NCBI GenBank assembly: GCA_013398275.1
Contig: VZSE01014381.1
Location: 377,937 to 441,936 of the forward strand
Direction of reading: 5' to 3'
Length of the DNA stretch: 64,000 nt
DNA from: Promerops cafer
Lineage: Eukaryota; Chordata; Aves; Passeriformes; Nectariniidae
The position numbers and the translations under genes are program-made. Of the stretch, positions 49,701-63,100 are shown piece after piece. Under the pieces are notes generated by a model that did not search any database, was not told the DNA's origin, and saw only the letters and a list, made by a program, of their open reading frames with translations. Within the stretch, counting starts at the first letter, position 1. Each line of letters opens with the position of its first letter.

Positions 49701-52700
49701 TTGGTCAAAATGAGACTACAAGCTCTTGTATTAATGATCTTTTGTCTTATGCATCCGAAAGGAGAAGTGAATAATCATGAAGGATGGAAACAATATATAG
49801 AGGTGATAGTCTGCTAATCAGTCAAGGATCTTGCACTAATTCCTGGTCCCTTGAGCAAAGCCTAAATAAAGTCATTGGGGAGGAATCGCTATGTCAGGAT
49901 TGCTAGAAATAGCAACCTCCTCCACTCTCTGGAAGTGAGTTATGAAACATGAGCAAACACAACCTCTTCATCTATTTCTGGAAGTAATTTCTGAATCTTT
50001 GTCCCCAGCACCATCACTAGTATCAAGGCTTTGGCTGATGGATCCTCACAATTGCAGATCTACCCTCCCACCATGTTCCTCAGAGATTTTAGTTTGCTGA
50101 CACAGAAGAAGCTTTTGTGAGCACTTCTCCATGACATGTAAGGAAAGGGGATTCATGCTGCACTTTCTGTCCTAGGACTTTGCCTCTCATTAGCTATACT
50201 GCAGAACTATTTAACTTCTGATACATTTCAGCCCTTCTGTAAGGGTAGGTAAGGTGCAGGATCTGGACCATAATCTTAAAGTGCTGGGGTTCACCTTACA
50301 TCAAAACCACTTTATGGAATATTTAAAGGCATTTGAACCATAAACATCTTCTGATAAAGACATGCTACAGTGAACATGGTCAGAGGAAGAGCAAGAGCTG
50401 GGGCATTTTAGACTGGGAAATGGGACTGCTGTTTATAAAGATTGTGGGTTTCTCTTCAAGACCTTCCTTATGTGTGTTTGGATCTTAAGACTAAGAATTT
50501 CATCACATCATTTACTACAGAAGATTGAGAATAAATGGTTTAGAAAACCTTTAGAAAATTATCCTGGTAAACTTAATCACCTGTTTAACACTGGGCTAGT
50601 CCTTTTCATTTCTGACTTACACTTTAAATTCAATGCAAATTAATATAAACTATGCCTAAGTGAACAGGAGTGACCAAATTGTGGGATTTTCACAGCAGAC
50701 ATGCACACTTTGCTTTTATGAAGTGATGACATCATTCTTACTCAGTGCCAGAGCACACACGAGCAGATTGATCCACACTTAAATGGAGACTTACATTTCA
50801 GCATGTATGCCATTTGGGTAATGCTTGCAGTAACACCATAATGGCTAACTAACTCAAAACTTCATAGGAATCTATGTATTGAATTTGTGTGTTTATTTTT
50901 TCACCGATAGATGCTGTTTGGTGAATTTTAATCTCATTTCCTGAATGCTCTTCATTTCTGAACTCAATGATTATCTTCAAAATCACTTCAATATTACAGA
51001 CCAAGCCTGTCTTACATTTTTTTGATAAATCTGACTTTAACATTATCTAAAGCAGCAGTAGATTTATTAGTTACAACACAGAGAGGGGACCCACCAAATT
51101 GTGACCTGTGGTCTGCCCTGAAATAACTTTCTGTATCTCATCAAGATATGAGAAGAACAAAACTTGTTGGAAGTCAAGGTTCTAGGGATTTTTGTGCATG
51201 GGGTGAATTATCAAGAATCCTGGAATCCTATTTCTAACTCCCTCATTATTCTGCTTTGTAACCATGAACTACTCCCAGTGTTCCTGACTACCTAGCTACT
51301 TCCCTTCTCTTTTTAGACCACCTCTGCTTAAGACCAAATTCGATCTTGACGGCTGTCTTCTATGTCATCTGTGCATTTTCTTAAAGCACTTCTCTTGTAC
51401 AGACCATGTTCAATAATCAAGAGCCCAGTGAAGACTTTTAAAGGCTTTCTTTTTACTGGCAGAGAAGAACAGTGTTTTTAAGGGATTCTACACAGGTCTT
51501 TTCTAAAAATGAAGCGAGTATTTAATCTGGAGAGAGGCGTTGATGGACACAGTATACTCAGGCTTGGGGAAAGGAGTAAAACCCAGAGGGAAGAGGTAAG
51601 AACATTTTTGAATAAGGAAGAGGACCAAAGTAGAAGAAGCCAGAAGAAAGCCTCCTGTCTCACTTGGTTCTCTTGGTGATCCTCAAGTCCCAGAGAAAAA
51701 GAGCTCAGCGAAAGCAGATATACAAAAGACATTTGTTTTTCCTCAGAAATAACTTATTCATTTGATTTAAAGGTCTGAATTAAAGTGTCTAATATTAAAA
51801 TGTTTTCTTAGATTGCTTCTTCTTTCTTTCCACAGTTGTTTTTAGGTTATCTAAATGTCAAGAAGTTCAGAACAAACACTGACTCTGAAAAATTGCTGTG
51901 CCTGAGAGCACAGGACAGAAGTTTCAGTATCTAAAAATTTCTGAGTCTTCCTACCCAGGCCATAAAGTACAACCTCAAATCTGTCCATTAAAGTTAGTTT
52001 AAAAGACACAGTACTTTTATGTGACATGCTCTCAATCTGGAGATTTGTCTGTGGGTCATGGCAGTGAGAAGATGCTCAGAAATGGAAGTGAAATCTGAGG
52101 AAGAGGTGGGAAATAGCGTGTGCTTTGTCAGACATAAATACAAAGCTCCTGTGTACCTTGTTCATGTCTCCACTTTTAATATTGCAAAGTCACTGGAATA
52201 CCTTGGGTGGTTCCAAACCTTGATCTGTTATCTTCCCTCAAATTGTTCACGGCAAAGTTATCTGTAACTGGTCATTGGCTAACACTTCTCTTTAGCTTCA
52301 ATAACTCTTACAATTTGTTGGTGTTTACCTCTCTGATGAAGTGCATAGAGAGACAGCTGTCACTTACCCTCTTACCATTTGTTTGCTATGCAAAGCTCAC
52401 TAAGCTTTTATAGTCTCATCTTATAAAAGAGGCTCTTTAATGGCCTTGTCTCCCCTGCACCTGTTGCAATTCATCATAATTCAGCTTCACGAGGCCAACA
52501 GACCTGTCTCAGAGGTCATACCAGGGTCTCTTCAGCTCCAGTGACATGTCCTTGCTTCATTCCTGGGTTTTTCTGTGAGCAGTTCCCGCCTGGTAATGCT
52601 TATTGACTCATTATCACCAACAGACCCACTCTTCTTCCTTCTCTTTCATTTCCTCTTCATATCAGAAAAAAAAATCAGCCAGGGCTATGATTTGAGACCA

Positions 52701-53610
52701 CCATGTAGCACCTTCAGCTACTAAATTTCACCCATTGTAGTTTACACAACATTCAGGGGTACTGATTTTTTCTGCACTGACTCCACACTTCCGTCCTTTA
52801 CCATTTGCATTTTTCTTCAACCAGCTTGTACTTTTTTCCCTCACTTCATTACTAGCAAGTAAAATAAGTTCATTCCTCCTTATACCAAAAGTCTTCTAAA
52901 ATTTAAATCACAGTAATTCACCTTTAATTCTAGTGTTTTGTCTTTTACTTAGCCCTTCATCCATTTTACACCATTGGTGCTAACCTCTGTCTTTATCTCA
53001 TCTGGCAATTCCCTATGTGTCAGAATAACAAATATTTTTAGAAGTAATTTGATTTCTGTGTGTCACATAAGGAACATATGCCTGCTAGCAAGTATGCTTA
53101 CAATTTTAAGTGCAATCTGATGCATAACACCCTGCTAAATGAAAGGAGAATTAGAGCTGAAGCAAAACAAACAAATCCTATGCTTAATTTGATAATAACG
53201 ATCTTATCTGGAGCTGGCAGGAACTGGATCTTCAGCTAGTTTAATGATTTCCATTTACCAAGAAACCTTCCAGTAGAGGAAGCAGCACCTTTTTAAAGGC
53301 TGGAGCAATTAATGCCACTGAATTTTTGCAGGGAAGCTGTTCATGAAAGCAACGGGAGACGGCACAGCAGGGAGCAGCGCTGGAACCCAGGCGAATACAC
53401 GGGAATTTCATAGGGAAGGGTGTGAACCTGCGATAGCCATTTGCACGCAAAAGCTGTTGGACTCATCCTCTCACCCCCTGCTGGCCCCTGGATCAGGGCT
53501 ATGCCACACACCCAGGAGGGAAACACGGCTCCGGCGTGGCCTCCTGGGGGGACACCCAGCCCCTCCGACCCGGACAGGCCTTGCGCCAAAAGAGGCTTTC
53601 TACAAACAGC

Positions 53611-53619
53611 CATAAAAAG
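53611..53619 (+). promoter_or_regulatory. Possible upstream TATA-like box of gene B
   Basis: CATAAAAAG followed by GCGCCGCC, about 390 bp upstream of the main TATA box and at the edge of the GC-rich block. It resembles the two real boxes but lacks the first T. It could serve an alternative start or be chance. Confidence 0.25.
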
Positions 53620-54001
53620 CGCCGCCAGCCTGCGACCTGCACATTTCACTTCAGCAGCCAGCCAGGCTAAAGCTCCCTGCTTGGTCTGGCTGCGTGTCCG
53701 CGCATGGATGCGTACATATCTCACTTGAATTTGAAAACTATTCCTACATTGCCTGTGCCTAGTGCTGGACATCCGTGCTTGTCCATATCCCCATCTCCTC
53801 GGCGCCGGGGCAGGCGGCGGCAGCCCTTTCCCCTCGCTGGGCACTCCCGGCACTGTCCCGGGCCGGCTCCTTCCCCCGCGTTCCCGGGGGACAGCGGGAG
53901 CCGGGCGGGCGGTGCGAGGCAGCGCCACTCTCCCCGCCCCCGGCTCCCCGAGCCCTCCCGGCCCCCGGGCGGCGGGGACGGGCATGGATTTGGCGGGAGT
54001 C

Positions 54002-54010
54002 TATAAAAAG
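54002..54010 (+). promoter_or_regulatory. TATA box of gene B
   Basis: TATAAAAAG in GTCTATAAAAAGCCACC, 73 bp upstream of the ATG and inside the CpG island. Expected start of transcription is near 54032-54040. Confidence 0.8.
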
Positions 54011-54082
54011 CCACCGTGAGACGAGGCCACCGTCCTGCCAGAGCCGCCGGCAGAGCCTGTGGCGCGGCGCCGGGACCGCACC

Positions 54083-54128
54083 ATGATCAACCCCAACTAC
54101 TACCCCTGGGGCTACGACAGCGACAACG
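54083..54128 (+). CDS. CA3: CA3-like gene B, exon 1 (coding part)
   Basis: 46 nt: 15 codons (MINPNYYPWGYDSDN) and the first base of Gly16. The donor GTGAGC starts at 54129. The WGYDSDNG end matches gene A, but the first eight residues are unrelated and contain two Tyr and two Pro. Confidence 0.9.
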
Positions 54129-57100
54129 GTGAGCGCGGGGCCGCGCCCGGCCCGCTCCTCCCGGCACCGAAACCCGGGCGAGACGGGGGCCCCGCTTCCC
54201 GAGGGGGCATGGCGGGGGATGCGGGCTCCAGGCGGGCCCGGGGCTCTGCAGGTGGCGGGGCCGAGGCCGCTTGGTCGTCCGCAGGCGCGGAAGAGGCGAA
54301 GCTGGTGGAAGGAGAGGTCAATGGCAGGGGGTCTTTGAGTTAAATAAAGTCAGTTTTCTCACTGTTAATTTAAATTAAATTTGACATAGCAATTAGGCTG
54401 GCCCTAATGCAGGAAGAGCAGTGCTGGGCTGCAGGCCCCGCCTGCCTGGAGAGGTTGGGGTATTGGTGGTCTCGTGTTCCTGCTCTCTCTTCTGCTGCAG
54501 GAAGAACAGTTCAGCATTGGTCAGGCTTTTTCCACATGAACTTCTTGGTAAAACCATGATGATGATGAAATCCACATTTCAGATTCTTGGCATGTCCAGG
54601 GATCAGTGGCCTTTTTTTGTTCCATATGGCTACATGGTGCTACATTTGAATCATTTGGGTATATCCCATGGTATTTCTCACCACTGCTGGACTTGGAGTA
54701 TACACCTCTGGTTTTCTTCCTTGTCATATTATCAGTCTCCTGGTAGTCAGTCTTGAGGTTACTGTAAGAGTTTAGGTTCAGTTGAAAGACTTGAAGTATC
54801 CGGTATTCCAGCTAAAAATCAATCTGGTTGCTTTTTATACAGTGAAACTCTTGATAGGGCATGAATAACAACTAGACAATTACTTATTAATACACTTAAA
54901 TGATGTTCTATGCTTAAGCAAAGCCAAGCTTGTGTTAATTGTTACAAGTATAGTTCATATCTCTCTGGAAAGGATTTTCATGATACTTCTCTGTACTTTT
55001 TTGTAGGACCAGATCAGTGGCACAAAAATTACCCTTTTGCCAATGGACGCCATCAGTCACCGATTGAAATCAATAACAAAGAGGTGCATTATGATAGTTC
55101 TCTACTACCATGGTTTGCTAGTTATGATCCTGGTGCAGCTAAGACCATCCTCAATAATGGGAAAACCTGCAGAGTTGTATTTGATGACTCATTCGATAGA
55201 TCAGGTCGGTCTTGTTTTCATCTCTGTCATTATATATAAATGACTGTTTCTCAATTTGCATGGAAGAGCCTGCTCTGAATGTTCAGGCTGTTGGAAGGGC
55301 TCTATGTACTGCCTGTGTGTTGTACAGGTTTCTCTGACTGAGTGCCCTGTGCTACTGCTGGGAAAGTCTGGGACTCCTTCATCAGTAAAATCCTAGGGAA
55401 TGCAGAGAGCCTCCAAGAAACTTGGTACAGGGTGAATTAAGGTGTAAGATAAATTTCTGGGGCTGTCATTGCAGGACAAAGGAGGCCCAGGCTTTATCTG
55501 TGAGAGCTGAATTCCATTTTACCTATTTGAGATGCTGAGCAGAGCACCTTAAGTTACAATATATAAACACTCTATCCATGTCATTTGTGATAAATGAAGT
55601 AACAAACCAGATGTTGCCACAAATGTCACAGTATTTAATCAGTTAAAATTCTTTTTTGCATTCATGAGGTTTTGTCTTAATGAAGATTATAGGGCTGATA
55701 AATTTAATTGTATCAGGTTTAATGTCCAAAATCTTTTATCCACTTGCAGCTATGAGAGCATACAGTGTACAGACTTATTTCTTACCTGCATTAAAACTTC
55801 CACTTTCTATATAACCAGGACTGACAGCTGTAATTACTAGGAGAAATTTTACTAATAGATTGTTTCATGTTAAGTATATATGGACAGGGATCTGATTTAA
55901 TTCAATGGATTTTTAACTAATTACTTGGGTTTCATGAAACTGAGGATCAAAATGTATGTAAGCTGGACTAGTTAATATACTATCAAAACTCAAAAATTAC
56001 TATGCAGTCAAGAGTTATGTAACTTTCCTAGCAAAGTGGGAATTTTCAATGTTATTTGAAGAAAAATATTATTAATGTGAGATAAAATGATACGCAAGTT
56101 AAGAAATGTAGCTGTGGTATATGAGATCTCCATGACTATTACCATTTTTTACCATCTGTTGTATTTGTTAGAACAGTATCAGATATACCAATGGTTGCAT
56201 CTTCTGCATAAAAATAGAAGTGTAAGTATTGTTAAAATAACTCAGATTTTGAATGGAAGGGAGTATCCAGGCTCAGCAATCTACAGCATGGATGCAGCAC
56301 TCACCACAAAGGGCTGAAAGTTGCAGAATGTTCTGAGAATTTTTTCAGATGAACTGTTCAGTAACTGCTGTGTTTTGATCTCAGAAATAAAAAACGACTC
56401 ACTGCAAAAAAAAGTAGGTGTATATCACAACTCTTTGAAGTCAAGAAACATTCAGTGTTTGTTGTTATGTCTCCTTTGTTATACCATTGCCTGCAGAGTC
56501 TGTGGGTGGTGTTCTTTCTCTAATATAATGCTAATTGCAGGACGAATTCCACTGTGCATACTCCTACTGACTTGAACACATTTTCAGTGTTTTAGGATAT
56601 GTACAGTGGCTTGTTTTTGATGTAAAAGAACCACCAGCTGCACAAAACATACATATGCAAGAGCAATCATATAGGAACGAAGCTTTTATTCCTTTGGAAC
56701 AAAGATATTAATTTTCTCTGTGTCTGTGTATGTGTCTATCACTCTGTCTATCTGAATTATTTCTGAGTTAACCAGAAAACTAAGGGCTTCATTTCTTTTC
56801 CTGACTTTTCACTTATAGTGGTCATACCCATATCTGTACTTCTGTCTAGATTTTCATTAGTTTGGATAAAATAGATTGCTGAATAAATTGAGTGATAAAA
56901 TTAATTACTTTGGATGTCTCCAAGTTTTACATCCATTGTGTATCCTGCCAAGAACACTTGGAGTATTCTCAACTGGGGACAGTTTCTTAAATTCAAACAA
57001 TTAGTGTGTCATCCAATGTAATTCAGGTATTATGTTGAAAAAGGCCTAACTACTTTTATGTTTTGGGTTAGCCTAGTGGAAGGAATTTGAGAATTTATTT

Positions 57101-60100
57101 CCAGCTATTTATAAAGTCTAATTGACTTTGAGAATCTGCTACAAAATTGAAAGCTTTGCTGACTTTGCTGACAGATGAAGTTGCTGTAGGAGCATGTCTC
57201 TGCTGCCTAAACATACAAGTTAATGGATTGTTGTGGACTCAGTTTCCTGTCTTAGTGTACCCATGTAGATGGACCTTATGCACTGTAAAATGATTGCAGG
57301 TGGGGGCTGGAGTCTGAAAATTAAGGAAATAACTGGGAGCTGGAATCAAACCTTCTATGTAGCTGGGCCCAGTAAAACACACCAGAAATTGGGTTCTTTG
57401 GCAGCCTACCACTGCTATGTTTTTTTGGCCTGACTGGCAATTCGGTTACTCTTTTAGATCCAGCAGTGACCCATTTTTGGTTTGAATTAAGGTTGGAATC
57501 TTATTTCCACTATTAGAATCAGTTTATTTCTAGAATTCAAAAAATATTCATATCAGAGAAGTGTCCTGAGAGCTTCTAACTGGTGGGGCTATTGTCATGA
57601 TGCTCTTTGAGATATATAACTTCCTTACAGTTAATGACTCTTTTGTTGTAATACCTTGGTTAGATGGGTACACTAGTGTTTGATTGTTTGAGAAACAGTA
57701 AAGATAGAAAATCTGGTAATGGAACCCAGACAGAGCAGCTGGGGAGAGATACACTAAGGCTACATCACATGGATACCTGCCTTCATCTTCCCTCTTTGTT
57801 TGTTGTTTTTGTTGGCCCTTCTGATGGACGTTCATCAAGCAAAGAGATTCCTGCTTCTTCTTTTACTGGCTTTCAGTTGGGTGACATTTAAGGGCTTGGA
57901 GTACCTCAGTGCAGGCACACATTCTTACAGGGTTACCTTGATGCTGTTTTCAGAATCTTTCCTAGCAAAGAAATGTGCAGCTTTGAAAGTGGATGATGCA
58001 AAAAAGAAAAATTAGAGACAGTTACTGTAAGAAGTTGGAGCTTGTTGCTAATCATCTCTTTTAGCATGACTAGGGCTTGTGGCCAGCATTTCCTCAAATA
58101 CCCCTTTGTGGGAAATCTCATTTATTTTTGCAAATGAAATTTTGATTATCAGCTTCTGGTAAATAGAACATTCATTTGTTCACTGGTTATTATAGAGTGA
58201 GAACAAACCCCAGTAACTTTAATTAAACCAGGGGGAAGTCTGTCCATAGATATTCCAGTTTTGGTTGATTCCTGCAAGCATTACTTAACATTTTGTCTGC
58301 TGAATTTACACTGGAAAAAATCAGTAGCTGTTACAAGAATAGCATCACTAAATCCCAGTACTTTTGTAGTTGTGGTACTACTCAGTGGCTGTACTGCATA
58401 AGGCAAAAGGCAGCAAAGTTAAATTCTTCCTTCAGTGTAACACACTGTAACACATCTGTCATGTGTCGTGTCTGCATGAAGGTATTGAGAACTCCTGTAC
58501 TTGGGTACAGGGAATTTAGGATTTGAGCTTCTGTTAACTTTGAATTTCCATTGTTAGAATTAAAAGTGGTTGACTTTTAATTCTAGTCAAGGGCCTGCTG
58601 AGGCTACAGCTACACAGAGGACTGTCAGTTTTCTTCCCCTGGAGGTGGGGCAGCCACCTATTCAGCCCTACACAGATCACAAACGAAGATGATTTGAGAG
58701 CTCACTGATGAGCATGCTGTGATCCAGGGGCACAAAACTGGCAAAGATGTATTGCAGTGTAGGTGAGGGTGGGTGGCAGGCTGACAGAGTTCTGTCTGAC
58801 ACTTCTCTTTCCCAGTCTGTCCCTAAGAGTACAAAGTTCAAATAGAAACAAACGTAATCCTGCTGCATATCTTATTCAGTGCTTGCTTAAAGAAAATTTC
58901 AGTGAGAACTGAAATTTGAGTTCCAAAATCTTTTAGGAAACACATTTTATCCCCGCAGTTAGCCAGACAGTTTCAGTACAGAGATCCTCTTCTGAGCAGA
59001 GGCTTTTTTATGACTTTTAAAATGTGACACTGATGTGAAACAGCTGTGGTTTCTGTACTGCACTGTTAGATTATATTATGAAGCAGTATAACAAAGGTAA
59101 TGTGTCTTTTCAATTGTCATACAGCAGTACATTACTAATTTAATTTCATTGTGGCTTACCAGTTCATTTTATGGATTTGGCAGGATGCGAGATCATAAAT
59201 CTTCCTAGAACAGTAATTTCTTTCCATGTTTATAAACACAACTCATCTCATGAGTCCGTTTTGTTCTCTCTTGGTTTTTCCACCTGGCTTTCATGGTATG
59301 CCTTTACAGCAAACAGGGAAGGCATTTGTGTAGGATAACTTTACCAGTTTTACTTTAGTGAGGGCAAATGACAGTTGACACTAGCACAGATTAACAATCA
59401 GACCCCTACAGAAGCTGCCTAGCAAGTGGATGTGCATATTTGAAAAGCTTGTCACTTTTCTGTTGTCAAGGGCACCCAGCTAGCTAAGGTAAAGTGACTG
59501 GAGCAGCCATCTCCACTCAACTGCATGACACCTTCATTTTGCTGTGTCACAGAGTGAGAGGCAGCATTTTCTTGCCTTAGTTACATCCTTCTGTGCAGCA
59601 CTTGCCCTAGTGATTACACTGAAAGAGAAAAAAAGCCCGTTCTTTTATTAGCCCATTTTGTCTCATGCTGCTCAGCTGATGACAGATGAAATAAAAGGTG
59701 AGCTTTTTTCCAGAGCAGATGTCCATGTGTGTGTCCATGTGGGGTTGTTCCATGATAGATCATTCTTAACTGTGGATGTGTGAGGGGCACAGAATTTGGG
59801 CAAGACAGATGTGACATTTTTATGTCTGGTGTCAGGCACTGATGGGTCATGGAGGGTGATGTGCAAACCCATTTAGAGTCAGTCTAAGCAATGAGATGAG
59901 AGTTTGCAATAAAGCACCAAAAAAGGAGTGAATACTTTTCTCCCCTGTCTTCCTGAGTTGGTTTGTGTATTCCTGCACCTGGGTCAATGTTACTTTAATG
60001 ACAGCAAGTTTAAGGGAGTTACATTTTGGTAATTCTGCNATGTGCAAACCCATTTAGAGTCAGTCTGAGCAATGAGATGAGAGTTTGCAACAGTAAAGCA

Positions 60101-63100
60101 CCAAAAAAGGAGTGAATAATTTTCTCCCGTCTTCCTGAGTTGGTTTGTGTATTCCTGCACCTGGGCCAATGTTACTTTAATGACAGCAAGTTTAAGGGAG
60201 TTACATTTTGGTAATTCTGCCATGACTCTCAGATATTTAAGGTGAACGTGCCCTGTGTAATAATTGTCAGAAAAAATACCTGTTACATGTAAATTATATA
60301 TACTAACATTGCTGAAAAATAATGTCAAGAGACCATCTCTTCTTCTATAAACTTCTATTTTATATTCTTTTTCTGTTATGTGGTTGTGCATTTTAATTTG
60401 CTTAATATTGAAAACAAAAGCCCAAGACAATAAAGATATGTTTAGAATTTAAGTTCCAAAGCACATGCTTAAAAAAAATCTTACTAATTTTGCACTATGC
60501 AGACATAGTTTGGGATTTTTAATGTTTTAAATATTGGAGAGCTTAATTATTGTAATGGTTTTGTTTACTTTTCCATTTTTAAAATGCAGGAAAATTTAAT
60601 TTTATTTACGTTGTCATTTCATGTATTTATATGTTTAATACTACACACTTGTAATTAAAAGAAATACCTTTCTATCATTCAGGAGATGTTTGCATCATTC
60701 TTTCTGCTTAAAGTGTGCTAGGTAAAAGTTACTGCCTATTTATAGATGAGTGAAACTGGAATGTGTTGGCATGAGATGATGCAAAGCTTCACCTAATACC
60801 CAACCACAAACGTCTGCTGATGGCCCATTAGTGGAAATAATTACATATTTTTACCTTAAAGAGGATTATTTGGCCTTACAGATCTATTTTAGTGGAGAAT
60901 TGATGGCCTTGTCAGCTACTACTCTTACCCTGACTGTGTTCATCACAGTTACGAATATCTGTGGGAAGAAGGAAAAGGAATTTCTTAAGAAAAACAGCTT
61001 ACTCAACTCTTAGTGCTGTATTTCTTGAGATGATAATGGATTTAATTATTTTCAGATTGAAGGATATTTTTCTCTGGCATATAAAGACCTGTTCTTGAGA
61101 ACTGCTGAAAATTTTATAGGAATGCTATAACTTCTATCCTCAAAAAAAGTGAATGAGAATTGAGTATATTCTAGTATTTGATGAATGTAAATATGCTCTT
61201 TCTATTTTACTGATTCTTTCAAATAGACCACCTTCATTTACAATATTATTTATAAATTGTAAGATTATTTAGAAAACTAGATACCATTCATCATTGGCTG
61301 GACTTTTCTTTGGTAAAATAGCTTGCATTATCAGTGATTGCTTTTCTGGTTTATTTTCTACATTCTTTCCCCTCTTCCATAACTGGAGGGAGCAGCCATT
61401 AGAGCAGAAGCAGCATCAGTAATTTCATAACTATTTAAACAAGTAAGTCTTAGCCTGAAGTAAGATACACAATTTTGTAGTGTTTTGTGGGAATTTGTTT
61501 ATCATCTAGCACTTCAGTAGTTGATCTTAATTGTGGTTATGTTTGTGTACTTTCACATCAGCAAATCCTAGATTCAGTTCAGGGGGAGATTAAGATATCT
61601 AAATTTAGGTGTCTTATTGTGGGATTTTAAAAGTCGGTGGGTTATATCTAAAATGTTGTTTGAGGCAATGGAGTTGGAGTTCAAGGAATCCAGAGAGCAG
61701 TTCAGGTCTCTGTCTGTTGAGTGTCTGCTTTAAGGCAAGCAGAATTACTCTAGAGGCTTGACTGTTCTGATTAGGGGTTACTTCAGTTACCCAACCACAG
61801 GCATCCCATGACATGTTTGATTACCTAATCTATTTCCCCTTGCCTCCAGATATTGGTTTAGAATGTGCAGTTCTTCCACAGATCTTGGACTAGATCTCTC
61901 ACTCCTGTCCAGATGTCTCTGGACTGTTCCAGGGAGTACTAGGTGCACATTTATGCAGCTGAATTAAATCAGTGTTCTCTAGTGACTGTAATGGAAGCCT
62001 AGACACAAAAGTTCTCCTCTGCCTGTGAGTGCATATGGCTGAAGGTGGTTGCCTGACGTGGGGCTAAAATCACTGCAGGTTTTCAGAACATAGGGGATCT
62101 GTTAAGCAAATATGTGTAAAATACATGTGTAAATATTGTAGATACGTGTGTATCTCATTTAAAAGGATTGGGAGATCCTTGAGTCTGATGCTGTTGCAGA
62201 TTATCAATTGCAGTGCTGAGAGGTGGGCCACTTCCAGGAGTCTACAGGCTCCGGCAGCTGCACTTCCACTGGGGCTCGTCCGACGACCACGGCTCAGAGC
62301 ATGTTGTGAATGGAGTGAGGTATGCAGGAGAGGTAAGACTCACCACTTTTTGCTTTAAAACAGGGTGTAAAATAAAATCTGCCACTGTTGTTCTGGTGGG
62401 ACAAAATTTGTCATTTCTCTGTTTTCCAGGGAGTTCTTTCTATTTATTTGTCTGTGCCTTTTTATTCTTACTCCCATTGATTCTTATAAACATGACTCAG
62501 ATTGAAGTCATTCTCACAGCAGGAGGAGAGAAGAATTGTGTGTGAAACAAATGTTTCCATGTTCTCAAACCAGTTTGGTGTGAAACAGCACAGCAAGACT
62601 GAATTACTCAGAAGCAATCCAAACTTACTAAAACAGTATTCTGAAAATACAGAATTATAGTAGAAGTATAAAATTACAGTGATAGAAATGGGTGGGAAGA
62701 ATGAATTACTTTGGTTCTTTAACACTTTAGGATTGTAAAGATCCTGAGAAATGTAGACTAATAATATACATGAATGACATTCATATGGATTCTTTGATAG
62801 AATTGCTGTAATTTGAATGCCAAATGGAAATGAATCACATATCAGTAGGGATAATGTCTGAACTTCATGTTCTACCTGCTTACTTCAGCAACTTTTCTTC
62901 AGCTTTAAGATGAGATTAGAGGTTGTTTTTTTTTCAGTTTCTCATTCAGGTATTTATAGTTTACTTTAAAGCAAATAGTATAATTATACTATTAGATAAT
63001 TAGATATAACTAATATATGACTTTGCTGTCCTCTGTTTTGGAAGGCCTCATTATCATTCCTTGTTGCCTCAAACTCACACATTTATGTGAAGAACTGTAA

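Larger units (their letters stand above)
37107..53499. other. 3' UTR of gene A and intergenic spacer to gene B
   Basis: No coding exon recognised apart from a doubtful mini-exon-like segment at 42312-42362. Contents: candidate poly(A) signals, poly(A) tract, AT microsatellite, two reverse CR1 fragments and the second copies of the two duplicated elements. From 47700 to 53400 I see nothing I can name. Confidence 0.6.
53500..54320. promoter_or_regulatory. CpG island over the gene B promoter and exon 1
   Basis: A GC-rich, CpG-dense block, densest from about 53780 to 54300. It covers the TATA box, exon 1 and the start of intron 1. It ends before exon 2, which is AT-rich, unlike exon 2 of gene A. 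Confidence 0.85.

Noticed and set aside
53341..54086. A 214-codon reverse frame and several + frames over the gene B promoter
   Set aside because: Same CpG-island effect; low-complexity peptides with no motif. The true coding start here is the 15-codon exon 1 at 54083.
27113..55204. Recent gene conversion between the two copies of exon 2, suggested by 28 of 29 identical residues at its end
   Set aside because: Most of those codons differ at synonymous sites, so selection on the protein explains the identity better than conversion.
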